64,000 nt of DNA from Sandarakinorhabdus glacialis (GTDB lineage Bacteria > Pseudomonadota > Alphaproteobacteria > Sphingomonadales > Sphingomonadaceae), in contig NZ_BMJM01000001.1 in NCBI RefSeq assembly GCF_014643455.1, positions 362,123 through 426,122 on the forward strand, read 5' to 3'. Below, piece by piece: positions 16,870 through 24,147 of this stretch. Position numbers and translations under genes: made by a program. The notes below the pieces were generated by a model. That model did no database searches, was not told the DNA's origin, and was given only the letters and a program-made list of their open reading frames with translations. Numbering within the stretch: the first letter of the stretch is position 1; every line of letters starts with the position of its first letter.

Positions 16870-17790
16870 GTGAACCTGGACTGGGAGAAGCTGCGGCTGT
16901 TCGAGCTGGTGGCCGAGGCGGGCAGCTTTACCGAGGCGGCGCGGCGGTTGCACATGAGCCAGCCGGCGCTGAGCCGGCAGATCGGTGCGCTCGAGGAGCA
17001 GATCGGCGCCAAGCTGTTCCACCGCCACGCGCGCGGGCTGGCGATGACGCACGAGGGCGAGCAGCTGCGCAGCGCGACGCACGACATGCAGGACCGGCTC
17101 GAGCGGACGCGGCAGGCGATCGATGCGTCGCGCGACCGGCCGACGGGCGAGATCCGGCTGACGACGACGGTGAGTTTCGGATCGACCTGGCTGGCGCGGC
17201 AGCTGGGCGATTTTCTCGATTTCTATCCCGATATCACCGTCAATCTGATGCTGTCGGATTATGACGTCGACCTGGCCAAGCGCGAGGCCGACGTGGCGAT
17301 CCGTTTCCACCCGCCGCTGCAATCGGAACTGGTCCAGAAATCTTTGGTCGGCATTCGGCATTTCCTGTGCGCGTCGAACGAGTATCTGGCGAAGCATGGC
17401 GTGCCGAAGACCGTCGACGACCTGCGCCAGCACCGCCTGATTGCCTATGGCGACACGGCGCCGGATTCGCTGAAAGGCATCAACTGGGCGCTCGAACTGG
17501 GCATCGAGGGCACGGCGCGGACGGCGGCACTGACCATCAACAACAGCCACGGCGTGCTGCAGGCGGTTGAATCGGGCGCCGGGATCGCGGCGTTGCCGAG
17601 CTATCTGATCCGCTTCTCAGGGCGGGTGCGGGTGGTCCTGCCCGAAGTCGACGGGCCGGTATTCCGGACGTTCTTCACCTATCCTGTTGAATTGCGGCGG
17701 TCGCTTCGCGTAGCGGCGTTGCGTGACTTTCTCGTCGAGCGGATGGTGCCGGCCAATCTCGACATCGATCGCTATGCGCTGAACGCATAG
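16870..17790 (+). CDS. LysR family transcriptional regulator
   Basis: A 306-residue regulator. The winged HTH at residues 4-62 reads LRLFELVAEAGSFTEAARRLHMSQPALSRQIGALEEQIGAKLF, followed by a linker helix and a periplasmic-binding-protein-like effector domain (LTTTVSFGSTWLARQ, DVAIRFHPP, GVLQAVESGAGIAALPSYL). The GTG at 16870 has GGGGGAG 6 nt upstream. Co-directional with trxB and possibly co-transcribed. The effector is unknown. A palindrome with LysR-site character (TTTGTGCACTGCACAAA) lies 12 nt after its stop, at the front of the candidate sRNA gene. Confidence 0.93.
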   Translation: MNLDWEKLRLFELVAEAGSFTEAARRLHMSQPALSRQIGALEEQIGAKLFHRHARGLAMTHEGEQLRSATHDMQDRLERTRQAIDASRDRPTGEIRLTTTVSFGSTWLARQLGDFLDFYPDITVNLMLSDYDVDLAKREADVAIRFHPPLQSELVQKSLVGIRHFLCASNEYLAKHGVPKTVDDLRQHRLIAYGDTAPDSLKGINWALELGIEGTARTAALTINNSHGVLQAVESGAGIAALPSYLIRFSGRVRVVLPEVDGPVFRTFFTYPVELRRSLRVAALRDFLVERMVPANLDIDRYALNA

Positions 17791-17802
17791 CTGGACTGCA
17801 AG

Positions 17803-17819
17803 TTTGTGCACTGCACAAA
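17803..17819. promoter_or_regulatory. Palindromic candidate operator TTTGTGCACTGCACAAA
   Basis: A perfect 8-bp inverted repeat around one central base. It overlaps the putative -35 (TGCACA, 17812-17817) of the promoter for the downstream RNA, whose -10 would be TAAATA at 17835-17840 (17-bp spacer). The overlap suggests control by a dimeric regulator, possibly the adjacent LysR protein (T-N11-A spacing is available). Confidence 0.45.
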
Positions 17820-17845
17820 GATGCTTCGGAACCGTAAATACAGTC

Positions 17846-18047
17846 CGTGGCCGTCGTTGACGGCGCTACGCTCGGATCGCCCACCCCCCCCGGGTGACCG
17901 AGTGTCAGGTTGCCGGTCGCTCCTCCCCCTTGAGGCCGGCAACCCGATCCGCACACTGCCCGCTCCACCCCCCCCCGGAGCCGCCAGTCCCTGCGGATCA
18001 CATATTCGGGCCGGGCCTTGCCAACGCGAGGCCCGGCCCATTTTTTT
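17846..18047 (+). ncRNA. Candidate small RNA with three C-rich stem-loops
   Basis: The 343-nt gap between the LysR gene and the tRNA contains no coding frame but three strong consecutive stem-loops and a terminator. SL1: ACGCTCGG 17868-17875 pairs with CCGAGTGT 17898-17905, inner stem CACCC/GGGTG, loop of C residues in a run of eight. SL2: GTTGCCGG 17909-17916 pairs with CCGGCAAC 17936-17943, with inner CCTC/GAGG around CCCCTT. SL3: GATCCGC 17946-17952 with GCGGATC 17993-17999, ACTG/CAGT, GCTCC/GGAGC around a loop of A plus nine C. All apical loops expose C-runs complementary to Shine-Dalgarno sequences, as in alphaproteobacterial sRNAs with anti-SD loops (the CcsR/cuckoo RNAs are one precedent). 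The exact 5' end is inferred from a weak promoter. A 6S RNA was considered but not supported. Confidence 0.55.
18008..18047 (+). terminator. Strong rho-independent terminator of the candidate sRNA
   Basis: GGGCCGGGCCT at 18008-18018 pairs perfectly with AGGCCCGGCCC at 18029-18039 (11 bp, 10-nt loop) and is followed by seven T at 18041-18047. Confidence 0.92.
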
Positions 18048-18133
18048 GGGCATTTGAGTGGGTCCTGGGCAGCAGCGCGGCGTTTACTCGTTGCCGGGCA
18101 GCATGAGGATGGGCTAGGCGGTCGCTACCGGCC

Positions 18134-18205
18134 GGGCCTGTAGCTCAATGGTAGAGCCGGCCGCTCATAACGGCTAGGTTGGGGGTTCGAGTCCCTCCGG
18201 GCCCA
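18134..18205 (+). tRNA. tRNA with CAT anticodon (elongator Met or Ile2)
   Basis: Cloverleaf with acceptor GGGCCTG/CGGGCCC (one G-T-type mismatch position), D-arm GCTC/GAGC, anticodon stem GGCCG/CGGCT around CTCATAA (anticodon CAT), T-arm GGGGG-TTCGAGT-CCCTC and discriminator A at 18205. The genomic sequence continues CCG, so the terminal CCA is not fully encoded. It lacks initiator-tRNA features (acceptor 1-72 is paired), so it is either elongator Met or lysidine-modified Ile2; the sequence alone does not settle which. Confidence 0.9.
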
Positions 18206-18215
18206 CCGGCGTGTT

Positions 18216-19313
18216 TTGAAGGAGCTGCTCCTGTCCGACTCCCGCCTGCCCGCCACCGCCCCGGGGGCGATTTCCGGTGACGCGGCGGCCGGCGGCGGGG
18301 CGGCGGTAGTATCGCCCGTCGCGGCAAACGATATTGCCGCCGGCGATGCCTTGCCGGGCAAGCCGAAGGGCAATCTGAAGCAGTGGATCGGTTTTGGGCT
18401 GGGCATTGTCGTCCTGTGCCTGGCGTTGTGGGGCCTCAAGATGATCGCGGGCCAGGTGACGCTGGCCGAGGTGATGGCCGACATTGAATCGACGCCGACG
18501 CACCTGCTGGTAGCGGCGTCGCTGTCGGCGGCGATGTCCTATGTGGTGCTCGTCGGTTACGACTGGCTGGCGACGAGGCACCTTGGCTATGACTTGCCGC
18601 TGCGGACGTTGGCGGCGGCGAGTTTCGGCAGTTTCACGATGAGCCATGCGCTCGGGCTGACGATGCTGACCGGTGGCAGCGTTCGGTATCGCACCTATAC
18701 GCGTGCCGGGGTAACGCCGGGCGATATCGCAATGATCATCCTGCTGTGCGGATGGACATTCTGGCTGAGCATCGTCGCCGTGGCAGGGGTCGGGCTGGTC
18801 ATTGCACCCGATCTGACCGAGGCTTTCAAGGACATCGTGCCGGGCGCGCATACCTGGGCGGGGATCATCCTGTTGACAGGGACGGTGTCGTATCTGCTGC
18901 TGGCGACCTTCTGGCGACGCGAGTTCCGGCTGTGGAGCTATCGCTTCTTCATTCCCGACGGGCGCGAGACGATGCTGCAGATCTTCATCGGGGCGGTCGA
19001 CCTGGCGTTCGCGGCGGGGGCGCTTTATCTGCTGCTGCCGGGGGCGGGAGCTCCGGATTTCCTGACCTTCCTGACGATTTATGCAGTGGCGATGGTGGCC
19101 GGGGCGCTGAGCCATGCGCCTGGCGGGCTGGGGGTGTTCGAGGCGGTGATATTGCTGCTGATGCCCGATGCGCCCAAAGCCGGCGTGCTGGCGGCGTTGG
19201 TGATGTTCCGGCTGATCTATACGTATATTCCGTTCCTGCTCGGGCTGGTGGTGATTGCGGCGGGGGAGTGGCTGGCGTTGCGGGCGAAGCGGCGGGCTCG
19301 GCGGGCGGTTTAG
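18216..19313 (+). CDS. UPF0104/lysylphosphatidylglycerol-synthase-type integral membrane protein
   Basis: A roughly 365-residue membrane protein of the YbhN/AglD-like (LPG_synthase_TM) family. About eight hydrophobic helices follow a polar Ala/Gly-rich N-terminus of about 50 residues. Typical landmarks are FGSFTMSHALGLTMLTGGSVRYRTY and GALSHAPGGLGVFEAVILLLMPD, the latter close to the family's HxPGGxGxxE motif. Relatives act in lipid modification or transport; the exact role is unknown. The TTG at 18216 begins only 10 nt after the tRNA and lacks a ribosome site. AAGGAG at 18219-18224 instead points to a CTG at 18231, giving an N-terminus MSDSRLPA. Confidence 0.85.
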   Translation: MKELLLSDSRLPATAPGAISGDAAAGGGAAVVSPVAANDIAAGDALPGKPKGNLKQWIGFGLGIVVLCLALWGLKMIAGQVTLAEVMADIESTPTHLLVAASLSAAMSYVVLVGYDWLATRHLGYDLPLRTLAAASFGSFTMSHALGLTMLTGGSVRYRTYTRAGVTPGDIAMIILLCGWTFWLSIVAVAGVGLVIAPDLTEAFKDIVPGAHTWAGIILLTGTVSYLLLATFWRREFRLWSYRFFIPDGRETMLQIFIGAVDLAFAAGALYLLLPGAGAPDFLTFLTIYAVAMVAGALSHAPGGLGVFEAVILLLMPDAPKAGVLAALVMFRLIYTYIPFLLGLVVIAAGEWLALRAKRRARRAV

Positions 19314-19317
19314 CAGG

Positions 19318-19405
19318 CTGGGGACAGGGCCTCCGGCGGCTGGGGCCTTGGCGCCAGGCCCCGATTTATTTGTGGCTGGGTCCCGGGTCAGGCTCGAGAT
19401 GACAC
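19318..19405 (+). repeat. Dispersed intergenic repeat, family 1
   Basis: Module A is GGGGCCT-TGGCGCC-AGGCCCC followed by GATTTATTTG; module B is CTGGGTCCCGGGTCAGGCTC then GAGATGACA. The same A-B order is seen at 43718-43792 and, inverted, at 3308-3440. It lies between the end of the membrane protein gene and the convergent MOSC gene, overlapping the MOSC stop region. Confidence 0.65.
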
Positions 19406-20074
19406 GTCGGTGAGAGGGGCGCTCTGGGCGGCCAAGGCTTTTTCCGCCTTCGTTCGCCAGTATCGGGTAAGGCCGGGCAGGGTGGTCAGTTCCTGCAAGG
19501 CTTCCACCGTGCCGCCCTTGCCGGCGGCGAAGGGGGTAAAGCGGCTGATCGGCCAGCTGGGGTTGGGGCGTTCGATTATGGTGTGGGGGTCGCCGGCTGC
19601 GACCGAACCGGGCTCAAGGACACGGAAGTACCAGCCGCAGCGGCCCGAGCGGACCATGGCGCGGACGACCTTGGCGGTGCCCATCACGTCGGCAAGGATC
19701 GCGCACGGTTCGCGGATTTGCGAGACCTGCAGCAATGCGGTGCCGCAGCGAATAATGTCGCCGATGTGGACGCTGGTTTCGTCGAGGCCGGTGACGACGA
19801 GGTTTTCGCCCATGCTGCCGGGTCCGAAGCGGTCGGCGATTTCAGGAAATTCGGCGCGCCAGCCGACGTAGTCGGACAGGGCATAGGCATAGACCGCCTT
19901 GTCGGGGCCGCCATGGACGCGGCGGTGGGTCTGCTCGTCGCCGGCGATGCCGAGCGAGTGGATGGCGACGGACCCGGTGACGGGGGTCTTGATGAAGGCG
20001 GCGAGTTGGCCGTTCCCGCGCAGCGGTGCGGTGCGACCGACATGAATAGCCTGGATGATGCCGGGTGCGGTCAT
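19388..20074 (-). CDS. MOSC domain-containing protein (YiiM type)
   Basis: A 228-residue protein with a MOSC beta-barrel, the domain shared with molybdenum-cofactor sulfurases. Motifs are HRRVHGGPDKAVYAYALSDY, GPGSMGENLVVTGLDE, VHIGDIIRCGTALLQVSQIREPC with the likely active Cys, and a C-terminal tail with HTIIERPNPSWPI, as in YiiM-like proteins. YiiM homologues reduce N-hydroxylated compounds using a Mo cofactor; the physiological substrate here is unknown. mobA for Mo-cofactor maturation is elsewhere in the window (46.1 kb). Confidence 0.9.
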   Translation of the reverse strand: MTAPGIIQAIHVGRTAPLRGNGQLAAFIKTPVTGSVAIHSLGIAGDEQTHRRVHGGPDKAVYAYALSDYVGWRAEFPEIADRFGPGSMGENLVVTGLDETSVHIGDIIRCGTALLQVSQIREPCAILADVMGTAKVVRAMVRSGRCGWYFRVLEPGSVAAGDPHTIIERPNPSWPISRFTPFAAGKGGTVEALQELTTLPGLTRYWRTKAEKALAAQSAPLTDVSSRA

Positions 20075-20148
20075 TTTGCCTCTTGCAAATTGGTCCCGGG
20101 TTTCTGACGTTGGTCTTTGAGTTCAACAACACGGAAGGAGGTGATCGG

Positions 20149-20214
20149 ATGTCTCATTGTCACACGCTACGGTCCGGTGCGTTGGTGGTCGCGGTGGGAA
20201 TCGCGGCGGAATAG
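20149..20214 (+). CDS. 21-residue leader-like peptide behind an extended Shine-Dalgarno
   Basis: The sequence GGAAGGAGGTGATCGGATG places an ATG 3 nt after AAGGAGGTGATC, a 12-nt perfect complement to the conserved 3' tail of 16S rRNA. The frame begins MSHCHTLRSG and ends GIAAE before TAG at 20212-20214. A rho-independent terminator follows at 20248-20282, so a short independent plus-strand transcript (about 20.1-20.28 kb) is plausible, divergent from the MOSC gene and antisense-flanked by enoyl-CoA hydratase. The peptide is mildly hydrophobic and without known homology to me. Either a micropeptide or an RNA that binds ribosomes or the 16S tail is possible. Confidence 0.45.
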   Translation: MSHCHTLRSGALVVAVGIAAE

Positions 20215-20247
20215 GCGCTACCTCCGGTTTCGTAGCCGGCAATGCTG

Positions 20248-20282
20248 GGCCGTCGGGGGTTACCCCGGCGGCCTTTATTGTT
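20248..20282 (+). terminator. Terminator of the short transcript at 20.15 kb
   Basis: GGCCGTCGGGG, loop GTTA and CCCCGGCGGCC (11 pairs, one G-T) are followed by TTTATTGTTT. In the opposite direction it would stand just past the enoyl-CoA hydratase stop and may serve both strands. Confidence 0.8.
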
Positions 20283-20292
20283 TCAGGATGCT

Positions 20293-21069
20293 CTAGCGGC
20301 CCTTCCACTCGGGTTTGCGTTTTTGGGCAAAGGCGAGGGGGCCTTCGCGGAGGTCCTCGGATTTCCACAGGGCTTTGACGGCGGAGTGGGCCATCTGGCC
20401 CTCATAGGCTTCCTGGAGGGAGGCGGTATCGAGGCTGTTGGCAACGACCTGCTTCGAAGCGCGGAGCGACAGCGGCGACAGCGCGCAGATCTGGACGGCG
20501 AGGGCCTTGGCAGCGTCGAGCAGCCCGGCCTGGGGGACGACTTCATGGACGAAGCCGAGCGCCAGGCCCTCGGCGGCGGAGACGCTGCGGCCGGTCAGGA
20601 TCATGCCCATGGCGCGCTTGACGCCGATGGTGCGCGGCAGGCGGTGGAGACCGCCGGCGAGCGCTGCGAGGCCGACCTTGGGCTCGGGCAGCGCGAAGGT
20701 GGCATTCTCCGAAGCGAGGATGATGTCGCAGGCCAGCGCGATCTCGAAGCCACCCCCCATGGCGACACCGTTGACCGCGGCGATCAGCGGCTTGTCGAGA
20801 TCCCAGCGCGAGGTAAGGCCGGCGAAACCGGTGGCGGGCACGGCGACGGCATTGCCTTCGGCCTGGAAGCGCAGGTCGTTGCCAGCGGAAAAGGCGCGGT
20901 CACCGGCGCCGGTGAGAATGGCGACCCAGAGATCGGGATCGGCGGCAAAGTCGTCGAAGACCTGGGCGAGTTCGGCGTTGGCGGGCGGGTGGAGGGCGTT
21001 CATCCGTTCGGGACGGTTGATGGTGACAATCAGCGTGCGGCCGTCGCGTTCGATCTGGACGTGTTCCAT
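20293..21069 (-). CDS. Enoyl-CoA hydratase/isomerase family protein
   Basis: A 258-residue crotonase-fold enzyme, hydrating or isomerising an enoyl-CoA. The oxyanion-hole segments are AFSAGNDLRF and NGVAMGGGFEIALACDIILAS. At the first catalytic Glu position of classical hydratases it has ALPEPKVGLAALAGGLHRLPR, where Glu precedes Pro-Lys-Val-Gly-Leu, and the second region is GGLHRLPRTIG. The C-terminal AFAQKRKPEWKGR is typical of bacterial EchA-like proteins. The start at 21069 has AGGAGG 8 nt upstream. The specific acyl substrate is unknown. The long upstream region contains a structured RNA and terminator on the same strand, which may control it. Confidence 0.9.
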   Translation of the reverse strand: MEHVQIERDGRTLIVTINRPERMNALHPPANAELAQVFDDFAADPDLWVAILTGAGDRAFSAGNDLRFQAEGNAVAVPATGFAGLTSRWDLDKPLIAAVNGVAMGGGFEIALACDIILASENATFALPEPKVGLAALAGGLHRLPRTIGVKRAMGMILTGRSVSAAEGLALGFVHEVVPQAGLLDAAKALAVQICALSPLSLRASKQVVANSLDTASLQEAYEGQMAHSAVKALWKSEDLREGPLAFAQKRKPEWKGR

Positions 21070-21155
21070 GAGTAAAGCCTCCTGCGGGAAAGCGCGGTTG
21101 TGGCAGGGGGGCGGCAGGCCCGATATGGGTGAAATGAAGGGGTGAAGTGCGGCGC

Positions 21156-21195
21156 AAAAACGGAAAATGCCCGAATGCGGTTGCGCATCCGGGCA
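21156..21195 (-). terminator. Minus-strand intrinsic terminator upstream of enoyl-CoA hydratase
   Basis: On the minus strand, TGCCCGGATGCG-CAAC-CGCATTCGGGCA forms a stem of about 12 pairs with one G-U, followed by TTTTCCGTTTTT. It lies 87 nt before the hydratase start, so it is either an sRNA end or an attenuator. Confidence 0.7.
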
Positions 21196-21318
21196 TCCCC
21201 GTGACGAGACCTCTGAAACCTGAAAACATTTCTGCAGGATCGGACGTTGCCCCCGATCCGATCCTGCAGGCGCAAACCCGTTGCCGGGTCGCAGCATGTT
21301 TCCGGCCGTTCGGCCTTC
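21156..21318 (-). ncRNA. Structured leader or small RNA upstream of the enoyl-CoA hydratase gene
   Basis: Read on the minus strand, the 520-nt gap between enoyl-CoA hydratase and proS contains stem GGCCG-AA-CGGCC (21304-21315), then a closing helix GGAAACAT/ATGTTTTC (21303-21296 with 21229-21222). That helix encloses two hairpins: ACCCG-GCAA-CGGGT (21276-21289), a GNRA tetraloop, and the perfect 13-bp CTGCAGGATCGGA stem (21232-21269). A terminator follows at 21195-21156. The non-Watson-Crick positions are G-U on the minus strand but A-C on the plus strand, which supports minus-strand transcription. It could be a riboswitch/attenuator controlling the hydratase or an sRNA. I could not match it to a known class. 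The rest of the gap up to 21399 shows nothing else I can name. Confidence 0.45.
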
Positions 21319-21399
21319 TCCCTGAACCCCGGCTTTCGCTGAGTGATCGCAGTCTGGATAATCCGAACTTTCCATAATGTCATCGGAGAGTTGGGAGTT

Positions 21400-21428
21400 T
21401 TGACAGTCACCGCGCACTTGGTTGAAAA
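21400..21428 (+). promoter_or_regulatory. Candidate proS promoter
   Basis: A perfect -35 hexamer TTGACA at 21400-21405 is followed, after 16-17 bp, by a weak -10 (TTGAAA, 21422-21427). It lies about 165 nt upstream of the GTG start of proS. Confidence 0.35.
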
Positions 21429-21589
21429 GTGTGGCGGGCTTGCAACATATGCGTAGCCGATGTTCGCATATTCCGGACCATGCCATGGTGCGTTTAAGGC
21501 GCTTGATCGAGTGCGGGTGCGTTGCGAACCGCGGCAGCCGTGCTACATGCGCGCCACACGTCTTTGCGATGACAAGAAAGAGCTGCCTC

Positions 21590-22903
21590 GTGCGCCTGTC
21601 CCGTTACTTTTTGCCCGTTCTCAAGGAAACGCCGGGCGATGCCCAGGTCGTCAGCCACCAGCTGATGCTGCGCGCCGGGATGATCCGGCAGACCGCGGCG
21701 GGCATCTATGCCTGGCTACCGATGGGGCTGCGGGTGCTCAGGAAGATCGAGAACATCGTCCGTGAGGAACAGGATCGCGCCGGCGCCATCGAAGTGCTGA
21801 TGCCGACGATCCAGTCCGCCGAACTGTGGAAGCAATCGGGGCGATACGAGGCCTATGGCCCGGAAATGCTGCGGATCATCGACCGGCACGACCGCGAGAT
21901 GCTGTTCAGCCCGACCGCCGAGGAGCTGTTCACGGTGATTTTCCAGAACGGCACCAAAAGCTATCGCGAATTGCCGCGCAACCTTTACCAGATCCAGTGG
22001 AAGTTTCGCGACGAGGTGAGGCCGCGGTTCGGCGTGCTGCGCGGGCGCGAGTTCCTGATGAAGGATGCGTACAGCTTCGATCTCGATTTTGCCGGGGCGC
22101 GGCACAGCTATAACCGCATGTTCATCGCCTATATGCGCACCTTCGCCCGCATGGGCCTTCATGCGATCCCGATGCGCGCCGATACCGGACCGATCGGCGG
22201 CGATTTAAGCCATGAGTTCATCGTGCTGGCGCCGACCGGCGAGAGCGACGTCTTCTATCACCGCAACTGGGAACAGGGGCATGATACCAGCGCGATCGAT
22301 GCCGATGATGCCGGCGCGCTGGAGAGGTTCATCGACGGGCTTAATGCCGATTATGCGGCGACCGACGAGAAGCGCGATCCGGCGGCCGAGGCCGAGACCG
22401 GCGATGCGTTGAAGCAGTCGAAGGGCATCGAGGTCGGGCAGGTGTTCTACTTCGGCGACAAATATACCAGGGCGATGGGCGTCTCGGTGCAGGGGCCCGA
22501 TGGCGTTGCGGTAGCACCGTTGATGGGCAGCTATGGCATCGGCGTGTCGCGGTTGATGGGGGCGATCATCGAGGCGTCGCACGACGAGGCCGGGATTATC
22601 TGGCCGGATGCGGTGGCGCCGTACAAGGTGGCGTTGATCAATCTGCGGGTCGATGACGAGGCCTGCGCAGCGGCGGCGGACGGGCTTTATGCCCAGCTGA
22701 CGGCGGCCGGGGTCGAGGTGCTGTACGATGATCGCGACGAGCGCGGCGGGGCGAAGTTCGCCACGGCCGACCTGATCGGCCTGCCGTGGCAGTTGGTGGT
22801 CGGGCCAAAGGGCATCAAGGCCGGCGTCGTCGAGCTGAAGCGGCGCGGCGGCGAGCGCGAGGAAGTTTCGATCGAGGCGGCGACAGCGAGGTTGTCGGCT
22901 TGA
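21590..22903 (+). CDS. proS: Prolyl-tRNA synthetase
   Basis: A 437-residue class II synthetase charging tRNA-Pro. Motif 1 region [21 protein letters not shown], motif 2 [34 protein letters not shown] and motif 3 [16 protein letters not shown] are intact. The C-terminal anticodon-binding domain has VALINLRVD and [24 protein letters not shown]. The editing insertion domain is absent, as usual for the short alphaproteobacterial type. The GTG at 21590 matches the family start ([14 protein letters not shown]). Its stop overlaps the TTG start of lolC, and the arrangement proS-lolC-lolD-dnaE is conserved in sphingomonads. Confidence 0.97.
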   Translation: MRLSRYFLPVLKETPGDAQVVSHQLMLRAGMIRQTAAGIYAWLPMGLRVLRKIENIVREEQDRAGAIEVLMPTIQSAELWKQSGRYEAYGPEMLRIIDRHDREMLFSPTAEELFTVIFQNGTKSYRELPRNLYQIQWKFRDEVRPRFGVLRGREFLMKDAYSFDLDFAGARHSYNRMFIAYMRTFARMGLHAIPMRADTGPIGGDLSHEFIVLAPTGESDVFYHRNWEQGHDTSAIDADDAGALERFIDGLNADYAATDEKRDPAAEAETGDALKQSKGIEVGQVFYFGDKYTRAMGVSVQGPDGVAVAPLMGSYGIGVSRLMGAIIEASHDEAGIIWPDAVAPYKVALINLRVDDEACAAAADGLYAQLTAAGVEVLYDDRDERGGAKFATADLIGLPWQLVVGPKGIKAGVVELKRRGGEREEVSIEAATARLSA

Positions 22904-24147
22904 TCACCCGCTACGAACGGATGATCGCATCCCGGTATCTCTTGCCGGGCAAGGGCGAGGGATTCATCTTCCTGGTGGCAGCGATCAGCCTGATCGCGGT
23001 GGCGCTGGGCGTGGCGGCGCTGATCACCGTGATGAGCGTGATGAACGGCTTTCGCGCCGAGATGTTCGATCGGATCCTGGGGCTCAACGGTCATGCCGTG
23101 GTGCAGGGCTATGGCGGGCGGATCGAGGCCTGGCAGCCGTTGGCGGCGAAATTGAAGGCGATGCCCGGGGTGACCGAGGTGACGCCGTTGATCGAACAGC
23201 CGCTGATGGGCAGTTATGCCGGGCGGGTCGAAGGCGTCATCGTGCGCGGCATGACGGTCAAGGACATCGCTAACACGCGGGTGATCGCGCAGAACGTCGT
23301 CGCGGGCGACCTGAAGAATTTGCAGCCGGGGACGAGCACCGTGGCGATCGGAGTGCGGCTCGCCGAGGCGCTGGGCGCTCGGATCGGCGACGAGATTTCG
23401 CTGATCAATCCGCAGGGCGAATCGACGCCGTTCGGGACGGTGCCGCGGATCGTCGCTTACCGAATCGTCGCGGTCTTCGAGGTCGGCATCTTCGAATACG
23501 ACAAGGCCTTCGTCGTCATGCCGATGCAGGACGCGCAGGTGCTGCTGCGGCTGGGCGATGCGGTCGGCATGGTCGAGGTCGTCACCAACGACCCCGACAA
23601 TATCGGCATGATCATGGCGCCGATCGTGCCGCAGGTGACGGGGCAGGCGGTCGTCGTCGACTGGAAGACGAGCAATTCGGCGCTGTTTTCGGCGCTGGTG
23701 GTCGAGCGGACGGTGATGTTCTGGGTGCTGTCGATCATTATTTTGGTCGCGGTTTTCAACATCTTGTCGTCGCTGATCATGCTGGTGCGGGCCAAGACGC
23801 GCGACATCGCGATCCTGCGCACGATGGGGGCAAGCCGGGCGGCGTTGATGCGGGTGTTCGTGACTGTTGGGACGATTATCGGCGGGCTGGGGATCGGGCT
23901 CGGGATCGTGCTTGGGTTCACGCTGCTGTATTTCCGGCAGAACATCATCGACGGGGTGAGCAAGCTGACGGGGACCGACCTGTGGGACCCTTCGGTGCGG
24001 TATCTGAGCGATTTGCCGGCAAAGACCGATCCGCTGGAAGTGGTCGGGATCGTGCTGCTGGCGTTGCTGTTGAGCTTTTTGGCGACGCTTTACCCGGCGT
24101 GGAAGGCGGCAAGTACCGATCCTGTGCAGGTTTTGCGGTATGAGTAG
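22900..24147 (+). CDS. lolC: Lipoprotein-releasing ABC transporter permease LolC/LolE
   Basis: A 415-residue inner-membrane permease that extracts outer-membrane lipoproteins for LolA. It has four membrane helices: one near residues 27-50 ([20 protein letters not shown]), a large periplasmic domain, then three C-terminal helices ([59 protein letters not shown]). The conserved [10 protein letters not shown] and [16 protein letters not shown] coupling motif are present. The TTG at 22900 overlaps the proS stop and keeps the family N-terminus [15 protein letters not shown]; an ATG at 22921 is the alternative. Alphaproteobacteria use a single LolC/E-type protein, so LolC versus LolE is not distinguished. 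Confidence 0.94.
   Translation: MITRYERMIASRYLLPGKGEGFIFLVAAISLIAVALGVAALITVMSVMNGFRAEMFDRILGLNGHAVVQGYGGRIEAWQPLAAKLKAMPGVTEVTPLIEQPLMGSYAGRVEGVIVRGMTVKDIANTRVIAQNVVAGDLKNLQPGTSTVAIGVRLAEALGARIGDEISLINPQGESTPFGTVPRIVAYRIVAVFEVGIFEYDKAFVVMPMQDAQVLLRLGDAVGMVEVVTNDPDNIGMIMAPIVPQVTGQAVVVDWKTSNSALFSALVVERTVMFWVLSIIILVAVFNILSSLIMLVRAKTRDIAILRTMGASRAALMRVFVTVGTIIGGLGIGLGIVLGFTLLYFRQNIIDGVSKLTGTDLWDPSVRYLSDLPAKTDPLEVVGIVLLALLLSFLATLYPAWKAASTDPVQVLRYE

Noticed and set aside
17846-18047. 6S RNA or SRP RNA as the identity of the structured transcript
   Set aside because: 6S RNA needs one long interrupted stem with an open central bubble; here three separate stem-loops form. The SRP RNA core loop with GGAAGGAAGCA is absent.
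20135-20150. Fragment of a 16S rRNA gene (GATCACCTCCTT on the minus strand)
   Set aside because: The match covers only 12 nt of the 3' tail; flanking sequence shares nothing else with 16S rRNA, so it is a Shine-Dalgarno, not an rRNA remnant.
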